DNA from: Adenophora triphylla var. japonica
Lineage: Eukaryota > Streptophyta > Magnoliopsida > Asterales > Campanulaceae
Reading direction: 5' to 3'
DNA length: 64,000 nucleotides
Assembly: GCA_022495995.1 (NCBI GenBank)
Contig: JAFEMH010000987.1
Location: 346,001 to 410,000 of the forward strand
Shown here one piece after another: positions 32,132 to 42,918 of the stretch. The position numbers and the translations under genes are program-made. How positions within the stretch are numbered: the first letter of the stretch is position 1; each line of letters begins with the position of its first letter. The notes under the pieces are model-generated. The model was not told where the DNA came from. It saw only the letters and a list, made by a program, of their open reading frames with translations, and made no database searches.

Positions 32132-33328
32132 CTAACCTTTGAGACAGGAATATACCTTTAGTGACCTCTCGAGGAATCTATCTCTCCCGAACCCGAGACG
32201 CACACTCGACCACAAACCCTCTCTTTCGGTTCCCTTTGTTATCTCTTTTCGTACCACCTCTTTGACCCTTGGACCGGCACCCGAAGCTAACCTCTGACGA
32301 AAAGTAGGACAATTTTTCTTATAGTGCCCCGTTCCTCCACAGTTCAAACACTTCCCTTGCTTACTCCAACACCTGTCTTCAGAGTGACCCATCTTCTTGC
32401 AATATCCACAAATCATCCCATACCGTTTGGGTATTGGCCTAGGCACGAAGAAGCTACCACAAGTTTCTCTCTCATCCTTCCCGAAGTTAAAGCTCTTGGC
32501 CGATCTCCAATGACCTTGGATCCTTGTCCTAGATACTTTGGCTTATCTCCAATCTCACCTTCCAATTTCCCACTATTTTCCTCAATATTTTTCTCGATCT
32601 TATAAGCTCTCTCTAAGGTCCGTCTGATAATTGGTGAAGCTATCAATCCCAAATTTCTTCCTAAACTCAATCCTCAAACCTCTTATAAACCTATGAACTC
32701 TTTTCGCTTCATACGATACCAAATGAGGGCAACTTCTAGCTAATTCCTCAAACCTGATTACATACCGATTCACCGTCATGATCCCTTGTTCTAGTCCTAA
32801 GAATTCGATCTCCTTCTTGTCCCTTGTAACCATCGAAACGAAATAATCCTCGAAATGTTTGGTGAAATTATCCCAAGTCTCGGGGCGTATGATCCCGCTC
32901 CCAACTTCCCTTCAATATCCGCCACCACCGATCGCCTAAACCTTCAAGTTTGAACACGGCATACCTAACTTTCTCCTTGTTGGGACTTTCTATAACCTCG
33001 AAAATCCTATTCATTTCTCGCTAACCATTCCTCTCGCCTTTAACGGGTTCGGACCTCCGTTAAAGCTCGGTGGGTTCATCTTCACAAATCTTTCCAATCC
33101 ATCACTTTGACATCCCTCCGGTTGATTCGAAACCGATCCTCTCGTCTCCATACCTTGTACAAACTCCCTGAATAATTTCATCATCTCTTCATTCTGAATT
33201 TCACCTATGCCCATATCGACTTCATTTCCTAGAACCTTTCGCTGATCATCCTTGCTTCCGGCCATTAGAACGAACTCCTGCATTAAACACTCGGCGTCAA
33301 TTTCCACACATTCCCTTAGTTTAGACAT
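32132..33328 (-). pseudogene. gag: Frameshifted gag of E2
   Basis: The same gag as E1 in at least four separate frames: MQEFVLMAGSKDD and GLERFVKMNPPSFNGG (33328-33011), KKEIEFLGLEQGIMTV (32833-32600), KIEKNIEENSGKLEG (32670-32413) and two CCHC knuckles CGYCKKMGHSEDRC and CLNCGGTGHYKKNC (32446-32132). Both knuckles are complete, unlike in E1. The breaks are mostly single-base indels. Confidence 0.9.
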
Positions 33329-33363
33329 CTACCCTTGACCTCTAAACTAAGCTCGATATTAAC

Positions 33364-36033
33364 CGTGAGCACCCCAACCCGGGACCTAACACGTGTCCCG
33401 AGCTACGGAGCTCAAACTAAGAAAAACCATCTTAATTTTTAAAACATTTATTTGTCTTTAAAAGAAAACCACCTTTCAAACTTACAATTTTAAAATCAAT
33501 TAGTAATATCTCTACTTAGAGGAAATCCAACCACAACTTTAATAAACCGATATCTAATCAAATGCATTGGAAACCTTAATTAACATCCGTTTAACAAAAG
33601 GGTTTTCCATACAAAATACAAAAGGGGAATACTTAACAAATACTCCTAACAACCAACTCCTATACTTAACTTGACAAGCCCCCACAAGCAAAAAGTCCAC
33701 AATGATATCCCCGCCTCACCGGTTCGGGTCACCTGCCTCTAATCTAAAACAAGAAGGGAGAGGGGTGAGAATAAATCTCAATGAGCTATTATGGATGCAA
33801 GAAGATGCCATACAAGATGCAACACGTAGCATGGCAACACTTAACACATTATGAAAGCGGTAAACACCTTACGTTACCTCATTTTACCTTTTCCCGTCTC
33901 GAACAATAAGTCGTACAACGTGGGAGTAAAACTCACTCTTTCGTGAACCGCCCCATGCACATTCACCGCTTATAGGTCCCATACCCCGTAGATCCATATA
34001 AGAAAACAGGATACATATATGACCCCTATATTTAGAGTATCATATACTATCATCGCCACCGCAGAGAGCCGTTGGCTTCATACAGAGCATTCCCTGCTTC
34101 TCCTAATCGCAGCAGCATGTAAAGGCTACTTATCGCCGCATAGAGCTTGCACAGCCCCCCACACCGTGGCCACAGAGTGGGGAAGGGTCACCGATATGAT
34201 GAACCTTCAATCACTTATTGAACAAATCAATAGTTGATTGACTTCCATCATACCCACCCGAACATATACACATTCAAGCACATAATAGACACTTGAATTA
34301 TAATCCACAAAATGGGATAATCATATAACAACATGGTAATAGATACTCATGCAAATCAATACCATAGTGCAACAATCATGTAACACACTATGCATAGTTC
34401 CAACAATGTATAACATTCCAAGTAAGGTACAATATCACCAATAAATCCACAAATGGGATAACAATATAACCCTACGATAAACATATCCACACTTGGGATA
34501 AATATACAACCACATAGTAGACATATCCACACATTGGAATAACAATATAATCAACATGCCACGTAATCCACAATTGGGATATAACACCACCATATAACAC
34601 AAAATCCACACATCGGGATGCCACATAACAACTTGTCCAATAGTCCATACTTAGGATATTAAGGTAACCATATAATCAATAATTCCATTTGAGAGATCAC
34701 CTAAAAATACTCAATTTGGACTCTTGAACCATCCAATTTCGAGTTCGTATGAATTAACTATGATTTATTCAATTTCCCTCAACTTCTAAAGTACAATACT
34801 ACCTGCTGTAACCAAATCAGATTTTTGGGACATAAGGATAACTTCTTTAGCTATGAAACCATCACATTCAGAAAGTACTCAGAAAAACACCCAATTTAGA
34901 CCCAAGAACCATCCAATTCCGATTTAATATGATTAAGTTATGACCTCACAAGATTGCTAAACGAATTCCTGCAGTTCGTAACCGAAGTTAGGTTTTCTGG
35001 GGTCTTGGGCGACCGCCCAAACCTCTTGGGCGACCGCCCAAGAGGATTTTCAAAGGAATGTGAGTTTCTGCCTACATGGGCGGCCGCTCAGCCCCTCGCG
35101 ACCGCCCAAGCCTCCCGCCAGCCCCAAACTTAGGTTTTTAACCCCTTTAACCCTAGTTCTTCCTTTCCTCTACCATTGATTAGTCAAGAACACCCAAGAA
35201 CACCTTCATTTCACCAAATCCCAAACAAACATGTAAACTCCAAAACCAAGAAATCCTAGGTCATTTATCTCTACCCATTTCACCCATTTCAAACCCTTTT
35301 AACATGATCTACCAAGAACCCTAACTTCCATTTATTTCCATTTTTCAATCATTCAACTCCCATTAGGTTTCCCAAGCAAGAAATCAATATTTCAAGAACA
35401 AGAACAATATTCAAGAGCTCATGAACACATAGGAAAGAAATCATAACAACTCACTTGGATTTGCAAAGGAATGTTGATCTTTCTAGCTAGATGAGTTCCC
35501 CAAGATGAACCCACTTCAAAGGTGCTCCTAGACTTGATTTTTGATGAAGAAGTGCTTGGCTTCAAGCTTGGACAAAGGGGACATCAATGGAGGTTTTCTC
35601 TCTTTCTCTAGGATGATTGGTGTAGTCAATGAGAAGTGAGGGAGAAGGGGAAGGGAAGTAAGAGAGGTGAGGGAGGGAGGACATGTGGCACAAGGAGGGG
35701 AAGTAAGACTCATTTTGGCCCCCATGCCATTCTCTAGGAATTTAGGCTTTCATCTTTTTCCATTTAAAATAAATCCCATCCCACTAATTCATCCTACTCA
35801 CTCATTTAAACTCTTCCAACATTTATCTATTTAATAAATTCCCATTTTTATTATTTCTCCAAGTTTCTTTATTTAATGTCTAGTAAATTCTTATAAGCTC
35901 CTAAATTTACTTTTCACCCAATTTATTCTAAATTTAAGAATTTAAAGATATAATTGAACACATAAAATGAATATAAATATTAAAAGCATCAAATATAATA
36001 TAAAAATAAATGCCTAGGGTTGGGGTCGTCACA
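33364..36033 (-). repeat. LTR b of E2 (2.67 kb)
   Basis: Near-identical to LTR a. The first base is C instead of T (CGTGAGCACC). The primer site beside it (33345-33363) is badly decayed. Differences from LTR a are mostly one-base gaps in G/C runs. Confidence 0.9.
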
Positions 36034-37366
36034 CTCACTCCCCTTAAAGGAAATTCGTCCCGAATTTGAAAAAGACTTACCACTAAAGATCACATAGCAA
36101 CGGTTACCTTTTACACATTCTAACTTAGTACTTTTCCATTAGATTTCTCGATGGCATGATTCTCCTATACATTTCATAACCCTAACACTCTAGAACTTCA
36201 CTTCTCAATTAGTCTCTTCAATACTATGATTCTTCCAAGATTTTCCGGTTTCATAAGTAATGTCATACTACAACTTAATATTCCGAGAATACCATACCAT
36301 CATCACTAATCCAAATTTTCACGACCTCAAAGAAAGTATATTAAAATAAAAGTATTACATCTTATGTCTCCCAATACATTACGATATTTCATTTAAAACT
36401 TCAAATACTACGCAATTTTGCCCCAAGTCGGTCTATAAGTCAATTTACCAATCTTTTCTAAAACTTTAAATGGATTAACAAACTTTAGCGCCAATTTACC
36501 TTAGACCTTGCTTCTCCAATTTCACCCCAACAAATTAGAGATCGATATTTTCTTCCCTAACAACGCCTCATACGGTTTTATCTTAATGCTAGAATGATAA
36601 CTGTTATAATACGCAAACCTGCTAAGGTTAATTAAACTTCTCAAGTTGAAGGAAAATCCGTCACACAACACAACCTATCCTTTCAGAATTTGGGTAGTCT
36701 TCAAATCTCTTCCTTTCGACTAACTAAATCCTCCAACTCTTAGGATCGGTAACAACTCTCAAGGAAACTTCAAAAGATAAGGTTCCTATTTAAATGACGC
36801 AACACAAGTGTAGCTATTCCCGAGTAGAAGATAAGAAAATCTCACTTATCTAAGTTAAATTCCCCAAAGCACACATTATTACTTTCCCATTTCGCATAAC
36901 ACCACACCCTGATCTTCCTTTAATACACCCTTAAAATTTCACAAGGTCCTCACATCCACTAGGTAAGGTAAGAGCCAACCTACTTTCCATCACTAACAAT
37001 ATGATTCATCCTTATTACGTTCTACACCAATTATACGTCCTTTAGAGTCAACCAAAGTAATGACTTTACAATTCTTAAGAGTTCATTAAATTTCTTAGGT
37101 AGTACTTGCTAACTCAAAGATCACGGACTCAACCTCATTTAAACTCTTCCAACATTTATCTATTTAATAAATTCCCATTTTTATTATTTCTCCAAGTTTC
37201 TTTATTTAATGTCTAGTAAATTCTTATAAGCTCCTAAATTTACTTTTCACCCAATTTATTCTAAATTTAAGAATTTAAAGATATAATTGAACACATAAAA
37301 TGAATATAAATATTAAAAGCATCAAATATAATATAAAAATAAATGCCTAGGGTTGGGGTCGTCACA
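36034..37366 (-). repeat. Partial second interior and LTR c stub of E2
   Basis: 36034 to about 37133 repeats 30283 to about 31384. At CTCA (37134-37137) it jumps to LTR sequence equivalent to about 30050-30282 and runs to GTCGTCACA. The 4-bp match at the junction points to an illegitimate deletion that removed the rest of a second gag, primer site and most of a third LTR. Confidence 0.85.
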
Positions 37367-37433
37367 CATAATCTGATCAATTACATCAAAACCCCAAAAT
37401 AACTTTGTTTAACAAAAGAGTTTTCCATACAAC

Positions 37434-39158
37434 TGTAACGATGTGCCACCAAATTTCGCGGGAAAATTCGATTTTGCGTTTCTTTGAAAATCAAATAAAA
37501 CCGGAAAAAGACGGAGTCGCCACGCCATTTTTGTTTTAAGGGCCAAAACTTTGAAAAATGCCCGAGATTAGAGATTTGGGTTCGGAGGTCATGTTACACG
37601 CCGGGAAGGACGTTAGTGTGCACCCGGAATGCCTCGTAAAACGAGTCTTCCAAGCTAAAAATCATTTTTGTGTGTGTGTGTGTGTTTTGGCCAAAATATG
37701 TTGAAACTAAGAAAAGTAAAAATTGGGAATTCTTTATTAGACTTTGGACAGATCCCATGATTTTTGGTGTGATTTTTGGGTTGAGTTTTGGTACTCAAAA
37801 GATTTTTGGAAGTTGAGGAACACTTCTGCCAGAATGAAAAAGGCAGTAGACACCTGATTTTGAAATGGATTTAAGGGCCTTAAAATTTCATAATCTGAGA
37901 AAACTCAAAGAATAAAATTTGTTCCAGACACCTCAAATAAGATTTCTACGAACGAATTTTCCATTTTGGAGAAGATTTGAGGACCCAAAACCTTCTGGAA
38001 ATCTCAGATATGAGATCTGGACTCCCAGAGATTGGTGATCTGACCTTCAAAAGAAAATTTGAAAAAGGGAGTTTTACTCACGAAAAAAATAAAGTAAAAA
38101 TATGTCTGGAAAACTCTGGATGTTGGATACAAAAAGTATTTTGTAGTCAACACCAAATTACAAGTTTATCTATGTCCAAAAAATTAGACCATGGACTGGG
38201 GTCTTAGAAAATTGCTACTGGACAGCAACTTCTTCTTGAAGAAAAACATGATTTTAAAGGGGATTTGGCATCCATGCTTGTCCCCATTTCCCTAGGTTTT
38301 GATTAGTGATCACTTGAAATTTTAGTGGTGAATCAACTATATCAAACCATCATTGGGGTACATTAGGACTAAGCACTTCATTTGCTTGGGAAGGGGAATT
38401 TTATCCTTTGAAAATGAGATTTGATGTATGAAAATGATTTTTAGGGTTTTGAAAATGTGTTTCTTTGCAAGAAAGTAAGAACACTTTGAAAATAATGTTG
38501 ATCCTTGTAGAAGATCATCTATGGAGATGAACTTCCATGGTGATCTTCTTGGATCTAAGACAAGAAGATGAATGAACTACATTTTGTAGCTTGAAAATGC
38601 ATGCATGGATGAGAGATTTAGGGTAGGAAGAGGGAGATTATACCTATCTTCCCTTGTGTTTTGTGTTTGAAGCTTTGAATTTGAGAGTGAGTGAGTGAGA
38701 TTTGGGAAGATAATCAAGAGAAAAGAGTGACAATTCAAGGAAATTCTCACTATTTTCTCAAGTATTTTCGCCAAGGTGCAGCTGTGAATTGTGTTCTTCT
38801 CTTTTTTTTTTAGACTGGAGGGCTCAATTTATAGCCCTCTGAAAATGTCAAAGATGTCCGCGCGGATAGGGTTGACAGCGTGCACTGTTCATTAAATGCT
38901 GCTTCAGGCTTTGGACACAAGGAATAATCTTTTGAAAATTCAAATTAAATGAGCTTTTGTTCCAGCCATTTCTATTTTTGGTTTTTCTTATTTCTTTTGC
39001 TTTTTTGATTCCTTTCCTTGGTTTATCCTTAAATAACAATGCCCACTTTGCCCTTGCTTTGTTAGAAATGTTAGGAATGTTAGGAATTGTTAGAAATGTT
39101 ATAACTTTCGTTAATTTTCTAACAAAAATACTAACAAGCTCAAATTGGAGCACTTACA
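37434..39158 (-). mobile_element. Solo LTR S of a Tat/Ogre-like element
   Basis: 1725 bp flanked by ACAAC (37429-37433 and 39159-39163). The uninterrupted site TACAACTTATAAAAG is present in the 3' LTR near 22577. On the minus strand it starts TGTAAGTGCTCCAATTTGAG and ends CATCGTTACA, like LTR G. It contains a TG microsatellite (37670-37685) where G has a longer AC run, and a TATA box. A single LTR with a target duplication means the element was removed by LTR-LTR recombination. Confidence 0.95.
38826..38866 (-). promoter_or_regulatory. Solo LTR S promoter: TATA and TCCGCGCGGA
   Basis: The minus strand reads CTATAAATT at 38834-38826, with the perfect palindrome TCCGCGCGGA (38857-38866) 22 bp upstream. 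LTR G has the same pair at the same spacing. Confidence 0.75.
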
Positions 39159-41910
39159 ACAACTTATAAAAGAGTAATATTTAAATAAGACTCCCAACAA
39201 CATACTCATATACCTATCCTGACAAGTCCCAAAACCAAAAGTCCAAATTCCTTCCCCGGCCTCACTGGTTCAGTCACCTGTCTCAGCACGATCTAAAAAT
39301 GTAAAGGGAGAAGGGTGAGAATAAATCTCAATAAGCTATTATGAATGCAGCAAGATGCCAAATAAGATACAACACATAGCATGGTTACACATAACACATT
39401 ATTAAAGCGGTAAACACCTTACGTTACCTCATTTTACCTTTTCCGTCTGAACAATATGTCGTACAACATGGGAGTAAAACTCCGCTCTTTGGTGAACTGC
39501 CCCCATGCACATTCACCGCTTATAGGACTCATACCCCAGAGATCCATATAAGGAAAGAAGATACTTATATGACCCTTATTCAGAGTATCATATAATATCG
39601 CCGCTATCTGTAAAGCTTTTGACTTAATACAGAAGCATTCCACCTAACTCCATAAAATCGCAGCTGACTGTAAGGCTTTTGGCTCAATACAGAAGCTAGC
39701 ACTCCCACTCTGTGGCCGAGAGGGACGATCATGAGTATGATGAATCTTCAATTACTTATAGAACAAATCCATAATTGATTGAATTTCATTATACCCCCGA
39801 ATCACATATAATATAAACACGTTCAAGCACATAATAGATACTTGAAATAAAATCCACCAAAGGGATAAGAATATAACAACATGGTAATGTATACTCATGT
39901 TAAATCAATACTATAGTGCAACATTCATTTAATACACTATGCATAATACCATCAATGAATATGAATTCAAGTAAGGTAACAATATAACCAAATAATCCAC
40001 ACTTGGGATACAATATAACAATATGCCAAATAATCCACACTTGGGATATCCAGGTATCCATATAATCAATAATTCCACAATTGGGATAACAATGCAACAA
40101 TGTGATACATATACATTTCTAACTAACGCATTAGTGTAACCTATAGCTTCAACACTATTCAACTAACCACCAAGGATATGGGAGCAAGTAAGGTCACCAT
40201 GTACCATAAACCATCCCTACGTAGTCATTATACAACAATACATGGCCTCTATAAAGGTCCAAGCTCAATTTACCAAGTTGGGGTCACACTGGTTAAGTGG
40301 CCAAACAATGCTACCAAGCGTCTTCCGAGTAATAACTAAAGTACTTCCACAATTCTATTTTAACCGAATGATATGCCTTTGCGTAGCTCAAGTATTCTAC
40401 TTTAAACTAGGTTAAAAAGGATTAATTCATATCCGGGGTAGATTAGGTTCTACTACTTTATAATGGTTAGGAATCATGCTAAGTGGTTGTTGGAGGAAAT
40501 CAGCAAGAAAGGAAATTGGAGGAGAATCTGGTGACATGGGCGACCGCCCAAGCAAGGTTCATAAGGGATTGAATTTTCTTAAGGGATGGGCGACCGCACA
40601 AGAGAAGATGGGTGACCGCCCAAGCCGAAATTCTGAACCCATCCTACTATCATTCATGTATAACATTTTTGTATCTTCCTAAACCACACCTTTTTTTCTT
40701 TTTATCAATTTCCATGGACACAACACCACATTAGGTCATTACCCAAATTCTCAACTTCAAGAAAGTGCTCTAAATTATCAAACAACAATGATAAAAATAC
40801 AATAATAAAACCAAACATTTCATGAACTAGTATTCCTACTTCAACTTGAACCATTTCCTCTTACTCTTTAACAATTTCCATTTGTATCAATAACATCCCA
40901 AAACCATTATACCACTTAGAACAACCATTCTACTTCTATCCAATACATCCCAACACTAACCAAAACCTTTTAGTACCAAACTTTATTTCATTTTAACATG
41001 CAACCATTTCCTATAAACCATTAACACCATATCACATTACTAACCATATTCTTCACTTTCCAATTCTAGTAAATTGGCTAAAACCCAAATTCAATACTTA
41101 CTCTTAAACCATTAACATTCACAATTACTCTATACCATTCTTCTTTCAATCTTAGATCACCATTTTACAACCAAAATCAATTCAACCTTGACTAACCCAT
41201 TTCAACTCAATTAACATTATTCAAAATATCAAAAAATCTTTTCTTTCAACAAGAGATTCAATAACAAATAAAGTGAGCAATTATTAGAAGGAAGTCATAA
41301 TAACTTACCTTAGAAATATGAGATGGAACAAGAATTTTCTTAGCTTGATGTGCTCCCCTCGTTGCCCCCAACACGAAAGTACACCCGGATTGAAAAATGG
41401 AGAAGGATTGAATTTATTGTGATTTTTAGAAAGAAAGAAATGGAGGGAGGTTTTCCATGGAGATTTGATAGAGGAGAATGAAGGAGGTTGATGGAGGAAG
41501 TATGGGGTGATTGACTAAAATGAAGGAGGTGATGAGGGAAAAAGGGAGAGGCATGGCCCCCCATCTCCACATTAATTTCAATCTTCCAAGGATGTACCAC
41601 TAAGCCCTCCAAGGTTTAGAAAAATGCCACTATACCACAGCTTCAATTATTTACACTACCCACCTCCACTACTTATAGCAATTTATTTATTTTATTGATT
41701 TTCAATTATTATACTTCCCCCAAGATACTTTATCTTATTTCCCATTTAAACCTAAGGCTTTAAAGTTATCTCCTAACCATCTTAACCTAACATAAGAAAT
41801 TAAAGACATAAAATGAGCACATAAAGTCAACAATAATATAAAAAGCATATAATGAGATGCTAAAATAGTGCCTAGGGTTAGGGTCGTTACAATTATAATG
41901 CTAGGGATAC

Positions 41911-42007
41911 ATATTTATAGGATTACAATGAGGAATCTCCTAGAAGGAGAAGGTTTCTTAAGATTGTGTTTCTAATCTAATACAAGGATTAATCTCCTAG
42001 AAGGAGA
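41911..42007 (-). promoter_or_regulatory. D1 LTR promoter: TATA and two TCTCCTAGAAGGAGA palindromes
   Basis: The minus strand reads CTATAAATAT at 41920-41911. TCTCCTAGAAGGAGA (arms TCTCCT/AGGAGA) lies at 41936-41950 and 41993-42007, upstream of it, within a tandem duplication of about 57 bp. Confidence 0.65.
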
Positions 42008-42469
42008 AGGTTTCTAAGATTGTGTTTCCTAATCTAATACAAGGATTATGTTTCCTAATCTATTTATTACAATATATACATGAATATAATATAATGATAT
42101 TATATTCCTAATATGCCTCCGCAAGATGGACGGTCTTTGAATAAGTCCAATCTTGGAGAGTGATGAGATGAACCGGGTTTGATGACGAGTTGAAGATGTG
42201 TTCCCGGACATGTGTGTCGTTTCTGAAGAGATGTGGTTCCTCGCATCCGAGGTGGTGATAGTTTGGTGCATGACTACGTCGGAGATGATGGGAATGTGGA
42301 GAGGGGTTTTCGTTTTTGCTGAGGGGGGTTTTAAAGTAGGGGGAATTTGTTTCGGGTAGGCCGAGGGGGTTTTGAAGTAGGGGTTATACACGTAGAGTCA
42401 CTTTATACAAGTAGGGGTTTTATCCCTCACGCGTGAGACGAGCACGTGGAGTCACTTTGTACAAGTAGG

Positions 42470-42690
42470 AGTTTCACCCCTCACGTGTCGGTCAAAGGGT
42501 TTTTGAGTCGAGGGGATTGTATAACAAAAAAAAATTGGGATTTTGGTCAAAAAGGGGTTTTGAGCCGAGGGGATTGTATAACAAAAAAAATTGGGGTTTC
42601 GGTCAAAAAGGTTTTTGAGCCGAGGGGGTTGAATTAACAAAAAAAAGTTTAGGGTTTCGGTCAAAAAGGGTTTTGAGCCGAGGATGGTGG
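42470..42690. repeat. Internal tandem repeat of D1, about 60 bp x 3-4
   Basis: Units contain GGTCAAAAAGG, TTTTGAGCCGAGGGG and TTGTATAACAAAAAAA. The same array is in D2 near 48215-48420. Minus-strand frames across it only reflect the period. Confidence 0.8.
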
Positions 42691-42752
42691 GGTTTGGTGG
42701 GTTGGTGGCGGAGGCTAGGTTTTGGCGGAGAAGTCCTTCTATGGATCTTAAT

Positions 42753-42764
42753 GCTCTAATACCA
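42753..42764 (-). other. Primer-binding site of D1
   Basis: The minus strand reads TGGTATTAGAGC, one change from the initiator tRNA-Met complement. D2 keeps the perfect TGGTATCAGAGC (48495-48484). The adjacent 5' LTR spans 42765-42918. Confidence 0.85.
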
Positions 42765-42918
42765 TGTAAGAATTGTGAAAACTGATTTGTTTATTCACTA
42801 GCATGTCAATATATAGTTAAAATAGGGAGAGTCCTATTCTAATACAAGGTTTGTGAAATCTGATCTATTTATTACAATATATTCTTGAATATAATATAAT
42901 GATATTATATTCCTAATA

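Larger units (their letters stand above)
27612..37366 (-). mobile_element. Ty3/gypsy element E2 with three LTR segments
   Basis: Exact target duplication CATAA at 27607-27611 and 37367-37371. From left to right: LTR (27612-30282), interior (30283-33363), second LTR (33364-36033), part of a second interior (36034 to about 37135) and the last 230 bp of a third LTR (to 37366). The outer ends are TGTGA/TCACA. The repeated parts are almost identical apart from single-base indels. It is related to E1 (same LTR starts, gag and palindromes) but clearly a different family. Confidence 0.88.
22337..41891 (-). mobile_element. Ty3/gypsy element E1 (Tekay-like), with nested E2 and S
   Basis: Target duplication ATTAT at 22332-22336 and 41892-41896; the empty site is preserved in D2 near 47631. 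The 3' LTR is 22337-24541, the interior 24542-27422, and the 5' LTR starts at 27423 and ends at 41891. The 5' LTR is interrupted by E2 (27612-37366) and the solo LTR S (37434-39158). The primer site matches initiator tRNA-Met. The interior carries an intact gag and decayed RT/RNase H. Long LTRs and gag type suggest a Tekay/Del-like chromovirus, but no chromodomain was seen. Confidence 0.92.
37372..41891 (-). repeat. 5' LTR of E1, right fragment (contains solo LTR S)
   Basis: It resumes E1 LTR sequence (TCTGATCAATTACATC) after E2 and ends GGGTCGTTACA before the ATTAT duplication. Without S and its duplicated target it adds about 2.79 kb, so the full E1 LTR was about 2.98 kb. Palindromes at 40537-40550, 40587-40600 and 40609-40622. 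It keeps about 840 bp absent from the 3' LTR. Frames inside it are not genes. Confidence 0.9.
22259..42918 (-). mobile_element. Small LTR element D1, split by E1
   Basis: Without the E1 insertion it is about 1.1 kb (22259-22336 plus 41897-42918) in minus orientation. The target duplication CTCAC lies at 22254-22258 and 42919-42923. The ends are TATTAG/CTAATA instead of TG/CA. Parts: 3' LTR (22259-22336 and 41897-42112), a purine tract GCGGGGGCA on the minus strand, about 640 bp of internal DNA with a tandem repeat, PBS (42753-42764) and a 154-bp 5' LTR (42765-42918). There is no retroviral protein frame, so it is a non-autonomous, TRIM-like copia-type element. D2 (47552-48650) is the same insertion after tandem duplication. 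Confidence 0.85.
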
